DNA from: Megalonaias nervosa
Lineage: Eukaryota; Mollusca; Bivalvia; Unionida; Unionidae
DNA: 64,000 bases
Reading direction: 5' to 3'
NCBI GenBank assembly: GCA_016617855.1
Contig: JAECUM010001829.1
Coordinates: 50,325-114,324, forward strand
Shown here: one piece after another, positions 11,990 to 58,489 of the stretch
Layout of the letters: each line of letters opens with the position of its first letter
Numbering within the stretch: the stretch's first letter is position 1
Position numbers and translations under genes: made by a program
Notes under the pieces: model-generated
What the model saw: the letters and a program-made list of their open reading frames with translations, nothing else
What the model was told of the DNA's origin: nothing
Database searches by the model: none

Positions 11990-13950
11990 TTTCACAATTG
12001 AGCAATTAATTCATGACCGTGTCAGACAGATGAACCTTTTAAAATTTCACTCCATATATTGCATTGGTGAAACATTTAATACACATTACATGTACTAACA
12101 TAGTTACAAATGTCTCTGATACATGAAAACAATTATCTTAAATTTGATGTCCCCAACATACTGACATTAATAATGTTATGAAAATTTAATGATGCAGAAA
12201 TATCATGATTTACAGCAGACCAGATTTAAAGGTGATGACCATCCTTACAGAAAGTTATTAAACTTTTTATGCTTCAAATTTTGTCCTTCAATTTTACATT
12301 GGTTGAAAGTCTGTTTAATATTTTCCAAACAATTTTAAAAATGTCAGAAGCATAAGTAAGTCCACATCTCATGACTGCCATTTCTGTCACAGATTAGACT
12401 GTTTCAATGATCCTTCAGGTTTGTACAATCATCAATGTTCTTGAAAGCCTATAAAACCAATGACATATGAATTTCTTTAACAGATCTGTATGATACCATT
12501 TCAGACTTGAATTTCTTTAACAGATCTGTATGATACCATTTCAAACTTACAGTGTATGTTTCTGTATAAGGGGGCGCTCACCAATTATGTACTTTTGAGA
12601 GAGTGACATATGTAATGTGAAGTTGTTTGCATTTAAAACATGCACAGTGGAGAGAACGTTGGCATACCTCTATGCTACTCTGATGTAATGTGGCTGACAT
12701 TTCTTTGGATATTGTACTTGTGGAAACTGTACATGATCTAAGCACACTGCTAACTAAAATGACTGCTCCCTTGTGCTAAAAAAAATCAGCCTGAATTAGT
12801 CTATAAAGTACACTATCCTTAGCACCTATTAAAATAGGGAAAATGAATTTTACCAGACTAGACAATACCAGCTTCTGAAAGTGCAATGAATGAATTACCA
12901 AATATATAAAATGTTAAAAAAGTTATTGGCTCTTTTCTTACAATATACCTCTGAAGTTCAGGAAGTTAAAATGACCAAGCGGAGCTAGCACTTTTTTGAA
13001 AGGTGCATATCTGGAGTAAGGCCAAGCTGTATACTCTGTAACCCATAATACACCCATCAATTATACACCAAAATAAAGGGAATTAAAAGTTCTTTGAACA
13101 ATACCTAAGATATACAAGGTCTTTTTAACATAGCCAGTATAACCAGTGAGGAAACTTGGGGAAATTCTTTTTCTTTAAAATTTCTAACCCTATGCAAAAT
13201 ACGAAACTGTACAGCATCACCTAATGTATGATACTTTCACAATGAAACAAATTTCTGAAGCATCTAGTTATTAACAAATTAAAAGCAAAGAAATTATTTA
13301 ACAAAATGTGTAGTAATATGGTTCACCAATATGAACTCATACTGCATAATATCAAGTCAAATACTCATAATCCTATATCATCAATCTCATTAAAACTGCT
13401 AAAAAAGAAGAGCTTTAATTTCATATGATATTTATATATGCATAAATTTGTAGTCTCACATATGAATTTGTCTCATTATTACTAAAGCAAAATAAAAAGG
13501 ACATATGGTTAGTTAGTTAAATGCTTGTCTATCAAAATTCACATAAGTCCAAACACACCTACATGTAGTCACACAAAAAATATAGTCATGGCAAAATATG
13601 AATTGATTTAAAATAGCTTGCTACTTGGGATGACTTGATGCAATTTTTATAACACTCAACTGTACAAAATGCCCTTGTTAACTTGTATATGTAAAGCATA
13701 AGCATACCAGCTACACTGAGCAAGACAGGAAGTTACAACAAGTCTTGGGCCTGCAGAATAAATGACCTTGACCTTAAGAATGATCAAACATCTCAAAGAT
13801 TGGATTGTCCAAGCTACACTAGTATGAAACAGGAGTCTCTCATGAAGAGACCCAATGCTTTATTATCCAGAAAGAATTTCTAGAAATTCAGGACCTATCA
13901 TTTCTTCTTTTCAAGTGCTGAGTAGTGAAACCATCTCTGATAACCAATGT
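11990..13950. other. No gene seen; 40-bp direct duplication at 12458-12546
   Basis: AT-rich sequence with no convincing ORF, RNA gene or recognisable transposable element. The only structure noticed is two adjacent copies of a 40-bp segment containing TTTCTTTAACAGATCTGTAT. Confidence 0.5.
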
Positions 13951-13959
13951 AAGACATAC

Positions 13960-14700
13960 TGGCTGAAAGATCAACACCATTTTCATTCAGGACAAACAAG
14001 ACACTATTAGAAGAGTTTTGGTGAAAAAACCCCAAGTTGATATAACCATGCATTCTGGAGAATTAGAGACAAGATTTTCAATGTGTTCATTGTGGCAGCC
14101 AGAGGTCAGATCAACATTATGTTCATTCAGGATGAGCTTGTTATCACAGTTATTCTTCTGGTGAAAACCCCATGTAGATATGACTTTGCACTTAGAAGTA
14201 GCAATAACAACTTTCAAGATAGCTAACATGGTGGCCACACTGAATGTCAGATTAGCACCATGTCACTCTGTACCATTAAGACATGATATTTTCTAAAGAA
14301 AACCCAAGGTTGATATGACTTACCATCTAGGAGGAGCCATATTGGATAATGGATATCAGATTGGAACAATTTTTTATTTAAGACCACCTAGATATGATGA
14401 GAAATCTTCCAGTGAAAGGCCCATGGTGATTTAACTTTCCTGTCAGGAGGAACAACAATAAGAGTTTCAAGATGACTGATATTATCACCATGTTAGATGT
14501 CATACCATTACTATTTTCATTTAGGATCAACCAGACATCATAACAAGTCTTGTAGTGAAAACACCTATGCTGACATAACCATCCATTCAGAATTAGCAGC
14601 AAAAATATGTTCAAGATGTCACTGTGGTGAGTGGTGGCCATTTTGTATGTCCAGGCAGCACCATTTTCATTTAGAACCAACTATGTAGATAATGAGAAAG
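13960..14700. repeat. Array of the ~125-bp dispersed family C
   Basis: Degenerate repeating units contain GGTGAAAACCCCATGT, a GATATGACCAT-type block, GGAGTAGCAATAACA, TTTTCAAGATGGC and CACCATTTTCATT in fixed order. Spacing between successive GGTGAAAA blocks is roughly 125 bp. Other arrays lie at 14960-15175, 22900-23600, 57050-57650 and 58490-59125, with fragments at 29190-29320 and 47870-47960. Confidence 0.8.
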
Positions 14701-14734
14701 AGCTGATCAATTAGTTCATTCTTATTTCCTATGT

Positions 14735-14962
14735 TCTTATTTTAATATCAGTCTCCAGATGTGTTTCATGCTGTCTTGAGTTATAATTTGAAACATTTGT
14801 TTGGCTTATTCATTGGCATTACAAAGTGCTCTTTGACTCTGAACTTAAATATTATTCTGGGGCCAGTATGAACAATGTCATTGTGATACATCAAGACTAT
14901 TTGTTGGTTTTGCTTCTTTCTGTTACTTAGTTTAGGACCACAGAGTCAACAGGAATAATAAA
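14735..14962 (+). repeat. Partial LTR of the gypsy-like family
   Basis: It contains the GGCATTACAAAGTGCTC block (compare GGAATTACAAAGTGCTC at 45720) and ends with TTGTTGGTTTTGCTTCTTTC, TGTTACTTAGTTTAGGACC and GAGTCAACA, matching the ends at 10665 and 46120. It is internally deleted relative to those copies. Confidence 0.65.
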
Positions 14963-15175
14963 AAATCTGGTGAAAACAACATTCTGTTTAGGAGGAGTAG
15001 CAATAATAACATTCTCAAAATGGCTACCATGGTGGTCATATTGGATGTCAGAATGGCACCATTTTTATTTAGGACCAACTAGACATCATAAGAAGTATTT
15101 TAGTGGAAACCACATGTATATGACCATCCACTGAGGAGTAGCAATAACAATTTTCAAGATGTTCTAAGTACTCTT
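14963..15175. repeat. Family C repeat units, continued
   Basis: One to two further units (TGGTGAAAACAACATT, GGAGGAGTAGCAATAAT, AAAATGGCTACCATGGTGG, CACCATTTTTATTTAGGACC) directly follow the LTR fragment. This suggests that the LTR inserted into, or next to, an existing family C array. Confidence 0.7.
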
Positions 15176-15234
15176 TAACTGTATTTGGGAATTCTATCTA
15201 GTTCATATCTTCTATAGAAACTTCAAAAAGTTCA

Positions 15235-15785
15235 AAACACAACTGCTCAGATGATCCTTTGAGTACCAAGGACAGCGCACACCTCCCCCTGCTATGTACC
15301 CTCCACTTGCTACCTGTTCACTCCAGAATCAAACACAAAATCTACTCTCTATGCTACATTTAGTTGCCTGTCCAAAATACCTATCTGACCTCATTCACAT
15401 GTATGCCCCTTCTAGGTACATGTGCTCATTTTCCCACACTTGTATTCTCATTATTTCCACTATCAAAACGAAGTCCTAATGACAATGTTCTTTTGTGTAT
15501 CTGGGCCCGGCTACCTGAAATGAATTGATTGTTGAACTTCATCATAACAACACTGTCACCTCATTCAAGACTGCTCTTAAAACTACCCATTTCAACTGCA
15601 AAAACAGACTTAATACTCTGCAATGTTTCCTTGGCTTTTCAGCATGCTTTTGTTTGTAATTTCATCAGGTTTGTTTTTGTAATTTTGTTGATATATATGT
15701 CCTAACATGTTAATTCATATTGTAAAGTGCTTAGGGTTTCTGAAGATTAAGCACTTACTAAATCCTCGTCATTATTATTATTAGA
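15235..15785 (+). mobile_element. L2-like LINE, 3' end
   Basis: A decayed reverse-transcriptase C-terminal region contains TCATTCAAGACTGCTCTTAA followed by an AACTACCCATTTCAACTG segment, parallel to 21100-21195. The 3' terminus has TTGTAAAGTGCTTAGGGTTT, a degraded GCACTTACTAAAT element and an (ATT)n tail at 15770-15784. A CGCTT-type palindromic end plus an ATT tail is characteristic of the CR1/L2 clade. It is 5'-truncated and full of stops. Confidence 0.75.
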
Positions 15786-16980
15786 AACACAAACTATTCT
15801 TAGCAACATGCAGTAGATTTCATGCCACAGGCTTTGAGGACTGAAATTCCTACAAGAAAAGGACACGTTAGTCATACTTTAATTCATGTAAATTTGTTTG
15901 ACATGGAAGTCTTCTGTGATGCATCCTAGTTCAAAGAGTTTTAAAATTCATGGTTTGAAGCATCAACTAAACCCAAACAAGATTGCCATGGCCTGCATGT
16001 CAAGCTCACCCCTGAACTTTTGATAAATTGGTGTATTGGTAAATTGATGTCAAGATGTTACATGACTTGAAGTTCAACTGTGCTTGAGAAACTTTAATAC
16101 CCAGGTCAATGTTGGATGTGAATGGATGGACATGCAAGCAAAGCCACTGTAATGTACCACCAATGCAGAGTCAACAAAAATCCGTATCCCACACATAAAA
16201 GTTAATTAACAATATTTCCCAATTTAATAATGTTAGTAAATATGTACAAATCACATTACAATATGTGAAATTGAAATAAGTGAAACAATATTCACAAAAT
16301 GAAAAACAAATGCAAGGATACAAACATGAAAATATCAATTTTTTGTATGCTGATTTGAATAGGCATATTGTAATGTGAACTATGTGGTTGAATATATAAA
16401 GTTTGATCATGCAAATGTCATTTATGCCCATAAGTACTTTCAAAAATTTAAAATAAGTTGTTGGTCAATACAATGAAACATTTAAGAGTCTTGAGTGACC
16501 TTGTTTTGGGAAGTAAAGCTGGTAAATGGCTTACTATCATATCTTGAACTCGTTTCCTTCTGCTAGAACTTGCTTCTGGATATCATATTTTACCTAAAAA
16601 CTTCTAGTTTGAGTTCTTCCATGTCAAGAAATTAAATAAAAGTTCTCATATACTACCCAACCATGCCTCTTTTGGTTCCCCATTGCACATGTTCTGATCC
16701 TGGGCAAAACTGTCAGAAACAAAACTTGTCTAGAAACCCAATATTGCACTCAAAATTTAGCAACTGAGATAAAAAGAGTTAAAATGTAACATGAATTGCA
16801 AGTAGTGATTATTATCCTTTTATGGAACAACAAAATTTTAAATAATAGTCATATACCTGACTGGGTCAAGTTTATCAAAGTGTCCTTTAACTGCAAATAG
16901 AAACAAGATAAAGAAAGCAAAAGTAGCTCACTATTCCATCTCTTATCTATCAGTGTCTAACAACTTTACAAATCATTCTG
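15786..16980. other. No gene or recognisable repeat seen
   Basis: AT-rich intergenic sequence downstream of MIB1. The only open frame (16443-16171, minus) has no recognisable domain and biased low-complexity composition. Confidence 0.4.
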
Positions 16981-16984
16981 CTAA

Positions 16985-17215
16985 CAGTTTCTAATGTTAA
17001 CCCCAGTTCATACAATCATGCCTACATTTTCTAATGTTAACCCCAGTTCATACAATCATGCTACCAGTTTCTAATGCTAACCCCAGTTTATATGATCAAG
17101 CTTACAGTTTCTAATGCTAACCCCAGTTTATATGATCAAGCTTACAGTTTCTAATGTTAACCCCAGTTCATACAATCATGCTAATAGTTTCTAATGCTAA
17201 CCCCAGTTCATACAC
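16985..17215. repeat. ~39-bp tandem repeat, about 6 units
   Basis: The unit AGTTTCTAATGTTAACCCCA plus a GTTCATACAATCATGC part is repeated. Units alternate between two variants (TTCATACAATCATG and TTTATATGATCAAG), and two adjacent units of the second type are nearly identical. That indicates stepwise duplication. Confidence 0.9.
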
Positions 17216-17746
17216 TCTCTTTATAATTATGAAAAATAATCAGCCTTGTTTGATCTAACTTGCTGTAAATTTTGAAGCCAACTCTGTGTCAACTAGGTGT
17301 TTAAAATATTTACAAGAAAAGCAAGCATCCCAATGAGTCAAAGTGTCATCTATAATACCATTGCTATTGAATGAAATTAAATCCAAACTGGTCTCAACAT
17401 TCATAAAATCCCCTATTTCTTTTATGGTTGGAAAAATTTCCAGGGTTGGCAGGCAATAAAATGGTTTGGTTGGGAGACTGGACACAAAGCAGTTTTACTT
17501 TTAGACCTAATATAATGAACATTATGTGTTGAATTTGAATTGTTTTGTGAATAAACTTATTAAATTAAACCTACTGTCAATGTAGATTGGAAAATTATGA
17601 TTGGACATCCTTCAAACATCAAAATACATTACTAGAAGGTTAAGATAACAATATACATGCATATACATAAAATGTCCAACAGTTACATTATTAACATTTT
17701 TTAAATTAAGATTTAAAAGATTATTGTGTTGTTTAGGTAACTATAA

Positions 17747-17975
17747 GCATACTGTGCCTTGCAAGGCACAGTGAGAGGGTGCAGAAGAAGAGGCAGACAG
17801 AAAAAGAGGTGGGAAGACAACATTAAAGAGTGGACAGGCATGGGGTTTGGAGATTCCCAAAGGGTAGTAGAGAACAGGGAAAAAATAGAGAATTGGTTGT
17901 GAAGTCACCTGTGGTGCCCCAACGACCTCTAGGGTTATGGGAATGATGATGATGATGATGATGATGATCATGATC
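17747..17975 (+). mobile_element. RTE-like LINE, 3' terminal fragment with GAT tail
   Basis: The plus-strand translation from 17772 keeps the basic, tryptophan-bearing C-terminus typical of this LINE group: RRGRQKKRWEDNIKEW, then GFGDSQRVVENRE, ending at a stop at 17899-17901. It is followed by a short 3' UTR and an (ATG/GAT)n tail at 17944-17985. The same 3' sequence occurs on the minus strand at 48160-47955, so both belong to one family. Confidence 0.8.
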
Positions 17976-17985
17976 ATGATACCCA

Positions 17986-20060
17986 TAACTCTTCTGTATA
18001 TGACACACATAATAACACCATACAAATAACATCATGGTGTAATGTTAGGTAAAGGCATAACAACAGAGGCATCCAAATATATTTAAATGTAAATTCACTA
18101 CACTAATCTGCATTGTGTCAAACATAAAATTGGAATTTTTAACCATGTGATAAAAAGAATTGTACGACTGTGCTCATTCCAACTTAAATTTTTGAAAGTT
18201 GTCAAATATTTTAAATCTTTTGCACAACAAGGTGCAGTGTAAAAAAACAATCCTTTGGGCAATGAGACATCATCATAAAAAAAATGTGATACAAAAGAAT
18301 TTCCAACATAATAATATTGTCGCATCATGTTTTGGATCTGATTAGACTCTCTTAATAAATTTAATTTGAAATAAGCACTCATCCTCTATACACGATACAA
18401 CAATTATGAGATTTCAGATCATTTAAGGTTTAAAATGCATTTTGAAAATGTACAAAATGATGGTCATGGCACGGGATGACAATGAAATGATGAAATCTAA
18501 TACATCAAAGTTTAATACATTAACAAACTGTGAAGGCGACCTCTCATTAAACAAGAGAACCAAGTGGGCCTGATATCATTTACATGACTTAAATAACTTA
18601 ACACTGGACCATTTCATAGCCAGGGTTATGAAGTACTGTAATAATACAATTATGTGTGAACTATCTTCCCAACATCACATTAAATTTATCTATCTGACTA
18701 TAGTCTGGAAAAAATATTTCCAAATATAGACATAATTAACTTCAAGTCTCTTGCTCCAAGATTAATATATGATACAAATACCCTAAATAAAAGAACAAAA
18801 CTATGAGGATAACAATCCTGTATGGGCACAAAATCAAATATCTTCCAGATAAATCTCTTGTACTCAACACTGAAGGGAGCTGACACAGCCAAGAACACAA
18901 AGCTAATAGGTCACTGAAGTATATGAGTAAGATCTCTTCCTTAAAAAACAGTACATAAAATTGCACCATCAATTACTTTCAAATGAGATCTCTATTGGTT
19001 TTGGAAATGTTATCATTTCACACGTGAACCAAACACATGACCAGCTATCCCATGCTTAATGCAATTAGCAAGCAGTGTCAACATTTTCTGTGCTCAGAGT
19101 TCATGAATGTGCAAAGATGTTAACAAAATGGACAAGCAATGGATGCACTCCTTTGTGTAAGCCTGTCTCATATGTAAACCAGCTTCAACCACTCCACATT
19201 ACATAACCCTTCATCATTCAAGCCAATGCATACTGATTGGATAATTATGGCTCATACAAAAAATGTGTGAAAAATCTGACCTAATTATCCACGGCTTTGA
19301 GAATAATAAACTGTGTTAATTCAACAATTTCAGGATTACTTACCCGACAACCATTTGCATGTACTATCTGACTTATGTGATATGATACTGATTTAGTGGT
19401 TTTGCTGAAAATCACTGAAGTGTGAGCTTCAATAACCTGTGGTAATTAGTGCATATATACAGTATTTCATTAGTAAGTGCGCTTCAGATAATAATTTTAG
19501 TATTTCGTAGTCATGTTGTTCATTGGGCTTAAGCATGATGGATAAAATGTGACGTGCTTTCACAAGGATTTGAATTTTTTCTATATCAGTTTCACTTGAA
19601 TGAACTGAATGGATTTCTTGATTATATAAGCCTATTTACCAAATTTGATCAAATCTGGTCAGAAATCGAATCAGTGAAGTGTTGACACATTAATATTAGT
19701 GGACCACGCTCATAACTGTATTCATCAGGGATCTTAAGGATTTAGTCCATTTATCAAGTGTCAGCAAAATCATTCACAAACAGTCTTTAAAGTGATAACA
19801 AACTTAGCATGCTTGATGCAAGGTCACCTCAAATATGTGTAAATCTCACACAATACTGAGTTCTTATGAGATCTTACATAAGCCTATATACCAAGTTTTA
19901 TATCTGGATCAGAAGTACGTCTTTCAGACTGGTAACAAGCACAACCAATCTGATGCAAGATCACCTCATTATTAAGTCTTTTCGCTATAAAATGAACACA
20001 GGTAATTACTAAGAATAAAAATAATTAAAAGTCTTCGTTTTTTAAATTTTTTCTCCAGTG
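17986..20060. other. MIB1 downstream region, nothing recognised
   Basis: AT-rich sequence without a supported gene. The minus-strand frames at 18898-18698 and 18972-18742 overlap each other and show no domain. Confidence 0.4.
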
Positions 20061-20067
20061 GGTGTTT

Positions 20068-20073
20068 TTTATT
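20068..20073 (-). terminator. Candidate polyadenylation signal for MIB1
   Basis: AATAAA on the minus strand, 432 bp beyond the MIB1 stop codon, is one candidate 3' end. Other AATAAA or variant hexamers occur further downstream, so the real cleavage site cannot be fixed from sequence alone. Confidence 0.3.
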
Positions 20074-20504
20074 TTCTGTGTAAAAATGAAGGTTTCCACA
20101 ATTTGTTTTCCATGAATAAAAGACTCCACTGCAAATATAAGTAGTTGGAAAGATAGAATATATTCTTCCTTTGACTATTTATATTTCTCACAAAAATTCC
20201 AATACTGTCCAAGATGTCACCTATAAGACAATATATAATCTCACTCCGCAGATAAAGTTTGGCCACTGTAGTATTCAGTTACATGGTAGAAGTTAAGTTT
20301 CAGATTGAGCACAGCCATGATATTCAATGTCCAGAAAACTGATATCATACTATATTATTGAGCAGAGTTATACATCTAGGTTTCTTAGTTTTACAATATA
20401 TATGCAAAACGACTTGTTAAAAAGAAATACAATCTGGTAATTAGGTACATGACAGAATTTTTTTTTCTGATTGTGATGATGGAGTGATGATGGCATGAGG
20501 TGAT

Positions 20505-54384
<33,880 letters not shown>

Positions 54385-54560
54385 CTGCAATGAAAGGAGA
54401 GAGGTTGGTGAGCTAGTGAATGCATAAAAATACATTGTAAGCCATTGGTTATTCATTGTTGCAATACAGCGTATGAGTCCTATGTGGGCCAGAGAGTGAT
54501 CAACTGCCTGATATCTGCTTAGTAGCCAAATGCAACAGAAGTTGGCCAAGAAACTGGATA

Positions 54561-54762
54561 AGTGTGTGTGTGTTTTGGATTTTTAACGTAGCTTTAAAAA
54601 AATTTCAGTCATATAGCTATGATGTCTGTAGTGTGGCAGTTTTTAGTGATGTCTAGCACCAGGGCATCATGCTGCAGACATGTAGCATGATGACCCACCC
54701 AGTCACATTATCCTGACACCAGGCCGACCAGTCCTAACAATAACCTCTTAATGCTGAATGCC
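54561..54762 (-). repeat. tRNA-derived SINE family B, head missing
   Basis: The 3' tail (CA)n, AAAATCC and GTTAAAGCTACG-related end are present, and the copy stops in the centre (TTAAGAGGTTATTGTTAGGA) before the tRNA-like head. It lies about 180 bp upstream of the acceptor of MIB1 exon 1. Confidence 0.88.
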
Positions 54763-55162
54763 TAACCAAGTTTAGTTATCATGGCGAAAATGCTTATATA
54801 CAAAATATGTTGAGCCTGGCCTGTCTAAATTAAGTTATCATGGAGAAAAGAATATGGACATTCTGCAAAAACATTTTCATTTTCTCTGTATAATTTACAT
54901 TGAAGAATGCTCATTGTTTTTTATGATGTAATTGTTCAACAAATTATGGTGAAAAAGTTGAAAACATTTACAATTTCATATCTTATACTCTAAACTCTCA
55001 CTTGAAAAACTGATACGTTACTCATTTGGTTATTTATAAAAGAAAAAAACCCATTTGTTTATTTGCATATGTTTAGCAAAGGACGAGTTTTTTTAATCGT
55101 TTTTTATTAAGGTTAATTTATCAAAGCGTTTCTTACATATCCTTAAAGTTGATATTCCAGTT

Positions 55163-55570
55163 TTCTGTACAGGCTTCTTGAAATATATAGTGATGGTAAA
55201 GACAGCATTGGTTTTTGTACAGGCTTCTTGAAATATATAGTGATGGTAAAGACAGCATTGGTTTTTGTACAGGCTTCTTGAAATATATAGTGATGGTAAA
55301 GACAGCATTGTTTTTTGTACAGGCTTCTTGAAATATATAGTGATGGTAAAGACAGCATTGGTTTTTGTACAGGCTTCTTGAAATATATAGTGATGGTAAA
55401 GACAGCATTGGTTTTTGTACAGGCTTCTTGAAATATATAGTGATTGTAAAGACAGCATTGGTTTTTGTACAGGCTTCTTGAAATATATAGTGATGGTAAA
55501 GACAGCATTGTTTTTTGTACAGGCTTCTTGAAATATATAGTGATGGTAAAGACAGCATTGTTTTTTCACA
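55163..55570. repeat. 50-bp tandem array, 8 near-identical units
   Basis: AGGCTTCTTGAAATATATAG starts at 55171, 55221, 55271, 55321, 55371, 55421, 55471 and 55521, an exact 50-bp period. Differences are limited to a G/T before the T run and one G-to-T change. The array is open in all three minus frames (up to 163 codons), which follows from the unit lacking stops and not from coding selection. Confidence 0.97.
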
Positions 55571-56561
55571 AGGAATCGAGTCAATCATCAGATAAAGCTG
55601 GTAAACAATGATTTTTACTCATTTCGATGTCATATACCAAAAAACCCCCAAACAATTCACCTTAATTTACCACCAAAGAAAACGAACAAGTGATAAAATA
55701 TCATTCTGACAGCAATGTTCTGGTTAAAATTTAATTTCTCTTTCAATGTTTTTACCTTTCTCATTTCTTTTTCAAGTAAATCTGATTAAACCATTTAAAC
55801 ATTTTTTAAATGAATCATTCATTTACAAATTCATTCATCATTTATTTATTTATTTATTCATTCAATGTTTTGTTCATTCAATATATACATAATTAAACAG
55901 GAAAATGCTCCTTGTCATGTGAGAAGTGGAGAGTAGCAGAACAGGGAAGTAAGAATGTGAAGCACCAAAGGAAAGTAAGAATGTGAAAGGAATGTTTTAT
56001 TTTCTCAACACCACACATGCAATACAATGCTTAATTTTTCAAGTGAACGTGATCTTAGTGAATATTCGACTATGTTGGTAACCAACAGATCATAATTAAC
56101 CACCTATACCTGTTAAAGCTGGAGAAGGTTTGATGTTTTTTAGGAAACTCATGCACATCATTGGATATATAACAGTGGGTCAGCAAATGGAACCCATCAA
56201 GTTTCTGACAGACAAGCTGTTTATATCATTATTTGTAAACTAATTCAATATGCACACAATAAGATGGCAGAACATGGACAAAGTCTATCATTACAAGCAG
56301 AAGTGTAAAGTTTGTTGATGCAAGTGTGACCAAATCCAATGCATGTGTTTGAATTATGGCCATACATAAAATCCTCCAATACAAAAGTCCATTGAAATTA
56401 AAAGACTCATGCTCTACCAACAGAGAAAAATTTCCAGGAAACCAGATAAAGAACTTTTGTTTTCTTTTTTTCACTGCTTTTTAACTGAAACTGTCTGTTA
56501 TTCCCAAGAAACTTCAGCATAATAACTTTTGTAACAATATTATTTACTAACATTTCATTAA

Positions 56562-57033
56562 CTCATTCAGCCCCAATCCTGCCTGTAGGCATGATGATGC
56601 TGTACCCTAGTTCAGAGCTCTGTAACATCAAGGTCATTCAAGATACACCAAAGTGGGTGGTATTACAAAAAATGCAGACAGATTCAGCTCTACAATGATA
56701 TCTGGACTTTCTACTCGCATTACAAAATTCAGAGGGAAAAATGCATTTATGAGACCAGACTTTTTCACACCAAAAATTCGCCTGTTGTTGGGATCAAATT
56801 TTGTGTTCTGATTTTAGACTTTTTGGCCTGTGATCTAATGCAGACCTGTCTGAACTGCACATATATAGGTGAACGTTTGCAAATGAAAAACGTTTTTACC
56901 ACAACAAGGCATCAGTCTAAGTGAAAAACAATTTGAAGCATATGTATCTGAATGTATTCTGAATTAACCCCAAAAATGCGTTTCCTACCCCCATTGCAGG
57001 CAACAATGACAAAGATCTCTGGGGTTGAATGAG
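56562..57033. mobile_element. piggyBac-type MITE (TTAA flanks)
   Basis: The left end CTCATTCAGCCCC (56562-56574) and right end GGGGTTGAATGAG (57021-57033) form a 13-bp inverted repeat with one mismatch. TTAA flanks both sides (56558-56561 and 57034-57037). A TTAA duplication is the signature of piggyBac superfamily insertion. The 472-bp interior has no transposase ORF. Confidence 0.8.
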
Positions 57034-57049
57034 TTAACAGATACATCCC

Positions 57050-57650
57050 TGATTGGCACTATTTTTGTTTGTTTACAAGCAACTAGATATGATAATTAGT
57101 CTTTTAGTGAACACCCGTTGTCACTATGACTATCAATTCACAAGAAGTAGTTATATACCAAGATTTTCAAGCTGGTCACAAGGCTGGATACAAAATCAGC
57201 ACCTTTTTCATTTTGATTAACTAAACATCGTATGTTCTTTACTGAAAAAACCCACACTGCTACAGCCATGAATTTAGGAACAGTAATTGTAACAGAATTT
57301 TTCAAGAGAGCAATTACGCCAGCCATATTGCAGGTCAGATAATGCATCATTTTCATTTCCGACCAGCTGGACATGATAAAAAATCATTTGCTGAAAAACC
57401 CATGTAGTTTAAGACCATCTGTTTAGGAAACATACTGATAACAAGATTTGGTGGCTATGTTGGAGGTCATACCAGCACCATTTTCATTTAGTACCAAGTG
57501 GAAAACCCTATGTTCATATGACCATCCACTCAGAAGTAGCAATAATATGACTTTATCATGGTGGCCATATTGTTTGCCAGACTGGTACTATTTTCATTAA
57601 GGACCAATCAGACACGATAAGTCTTTTAGTAAACAACAATATTAATGGAG
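57050..57650. repeat. Array of the ~125-bp family C
   Basis: Units with CTTTTAGTGAACACCCGTTG, CAAGATTTTCAAGCTGG, CACCATTTTCATTTAGTACC and CATCCACTCAGAAGTAGCAA blocks. It begins within 20 bp of the piggyBac-type element's right end. Confidence 0.8.
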
Positions 57651-57966
57651 TATAAAATGTACAGTTTTCCAAGGCTTTCAGTGTGAAAAGGGACTCCAAA
57701 ATGATGATAAAATTTGTTTTTTTTTAGAGATGTTTCAGTGTAATTTGATGACTTAAGCATGACTGTAATTTCTGAGTGAAAAATGAAACTTTTATCTGGC
57801 AACCAACTCAGGATGGCACCATGGCAATTTCAGCCTTGTTGACATCTTTCTAACCATCTGTATATAGGGATGTGAAACGGCCACAATAAGAGGCTCTGAT
57901 TTACACTAAATATATGCTTTTAAAGAAAAGAGATCTGTTGAGGACTTATTTAGTTGTCAACCATCA

Positions 57967-57968
<2 letters not shown>

Positions 57969-58007
<39 letters not shown>
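57969..58007. repeat. (GT)n microsatellite
   Basis: About 19 uninterrupted GT units. No SINE family B tail adjoins this one. Confidence 0.98.
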
Positions 58008-58008
<1 letters not shown>

Positions 58009-58489
58009 AAACCAAGGTGATGATTTTGGAACAGAATTTTGCAGTATTTCCTACCAAAAGACTACATTCTATGTGGAATCTTATGGATCAGAAGATAAAG
58101 CCAATTTTGTTTGAGATAAAGTGATGATTTATTTGCCCCAACATTGAGAGGCTTTCTCAAGGGGAAGTTCTCAATGCACACAGAGTCTGTTCTTGATTGT
58201 GTATCTGATGAAACCTGTATGTAAGATTTACCAGCTGATCCATACAAACCACTGTCAAGCTTTGTAAAACTGTAGCAACAACCTCCAATCCTTCTTAAAT
58301 TTTAAGTGCTCATTATGCATCACGAATACAACACCACCTACAAAACAGCTTTCCCTCAAAGAGACTGACACTCTACTGTCAGACAGAATTTCTAGGAATT
58401 CAAGATAAGACTGTTTCTTATTTTTTAACTTCTGAACATTGAGACCATCTCTGATATTCCTGAGCGATAAGATTTTCAAATTAGCCACT

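Noticed and set aside
55093..55588. Long overlapping minus-strand ORFs (up to 163 codons)
   Set aside because: They are translations of the 50-bp tandem array in its three frames, with no start context, domain or codon signature.
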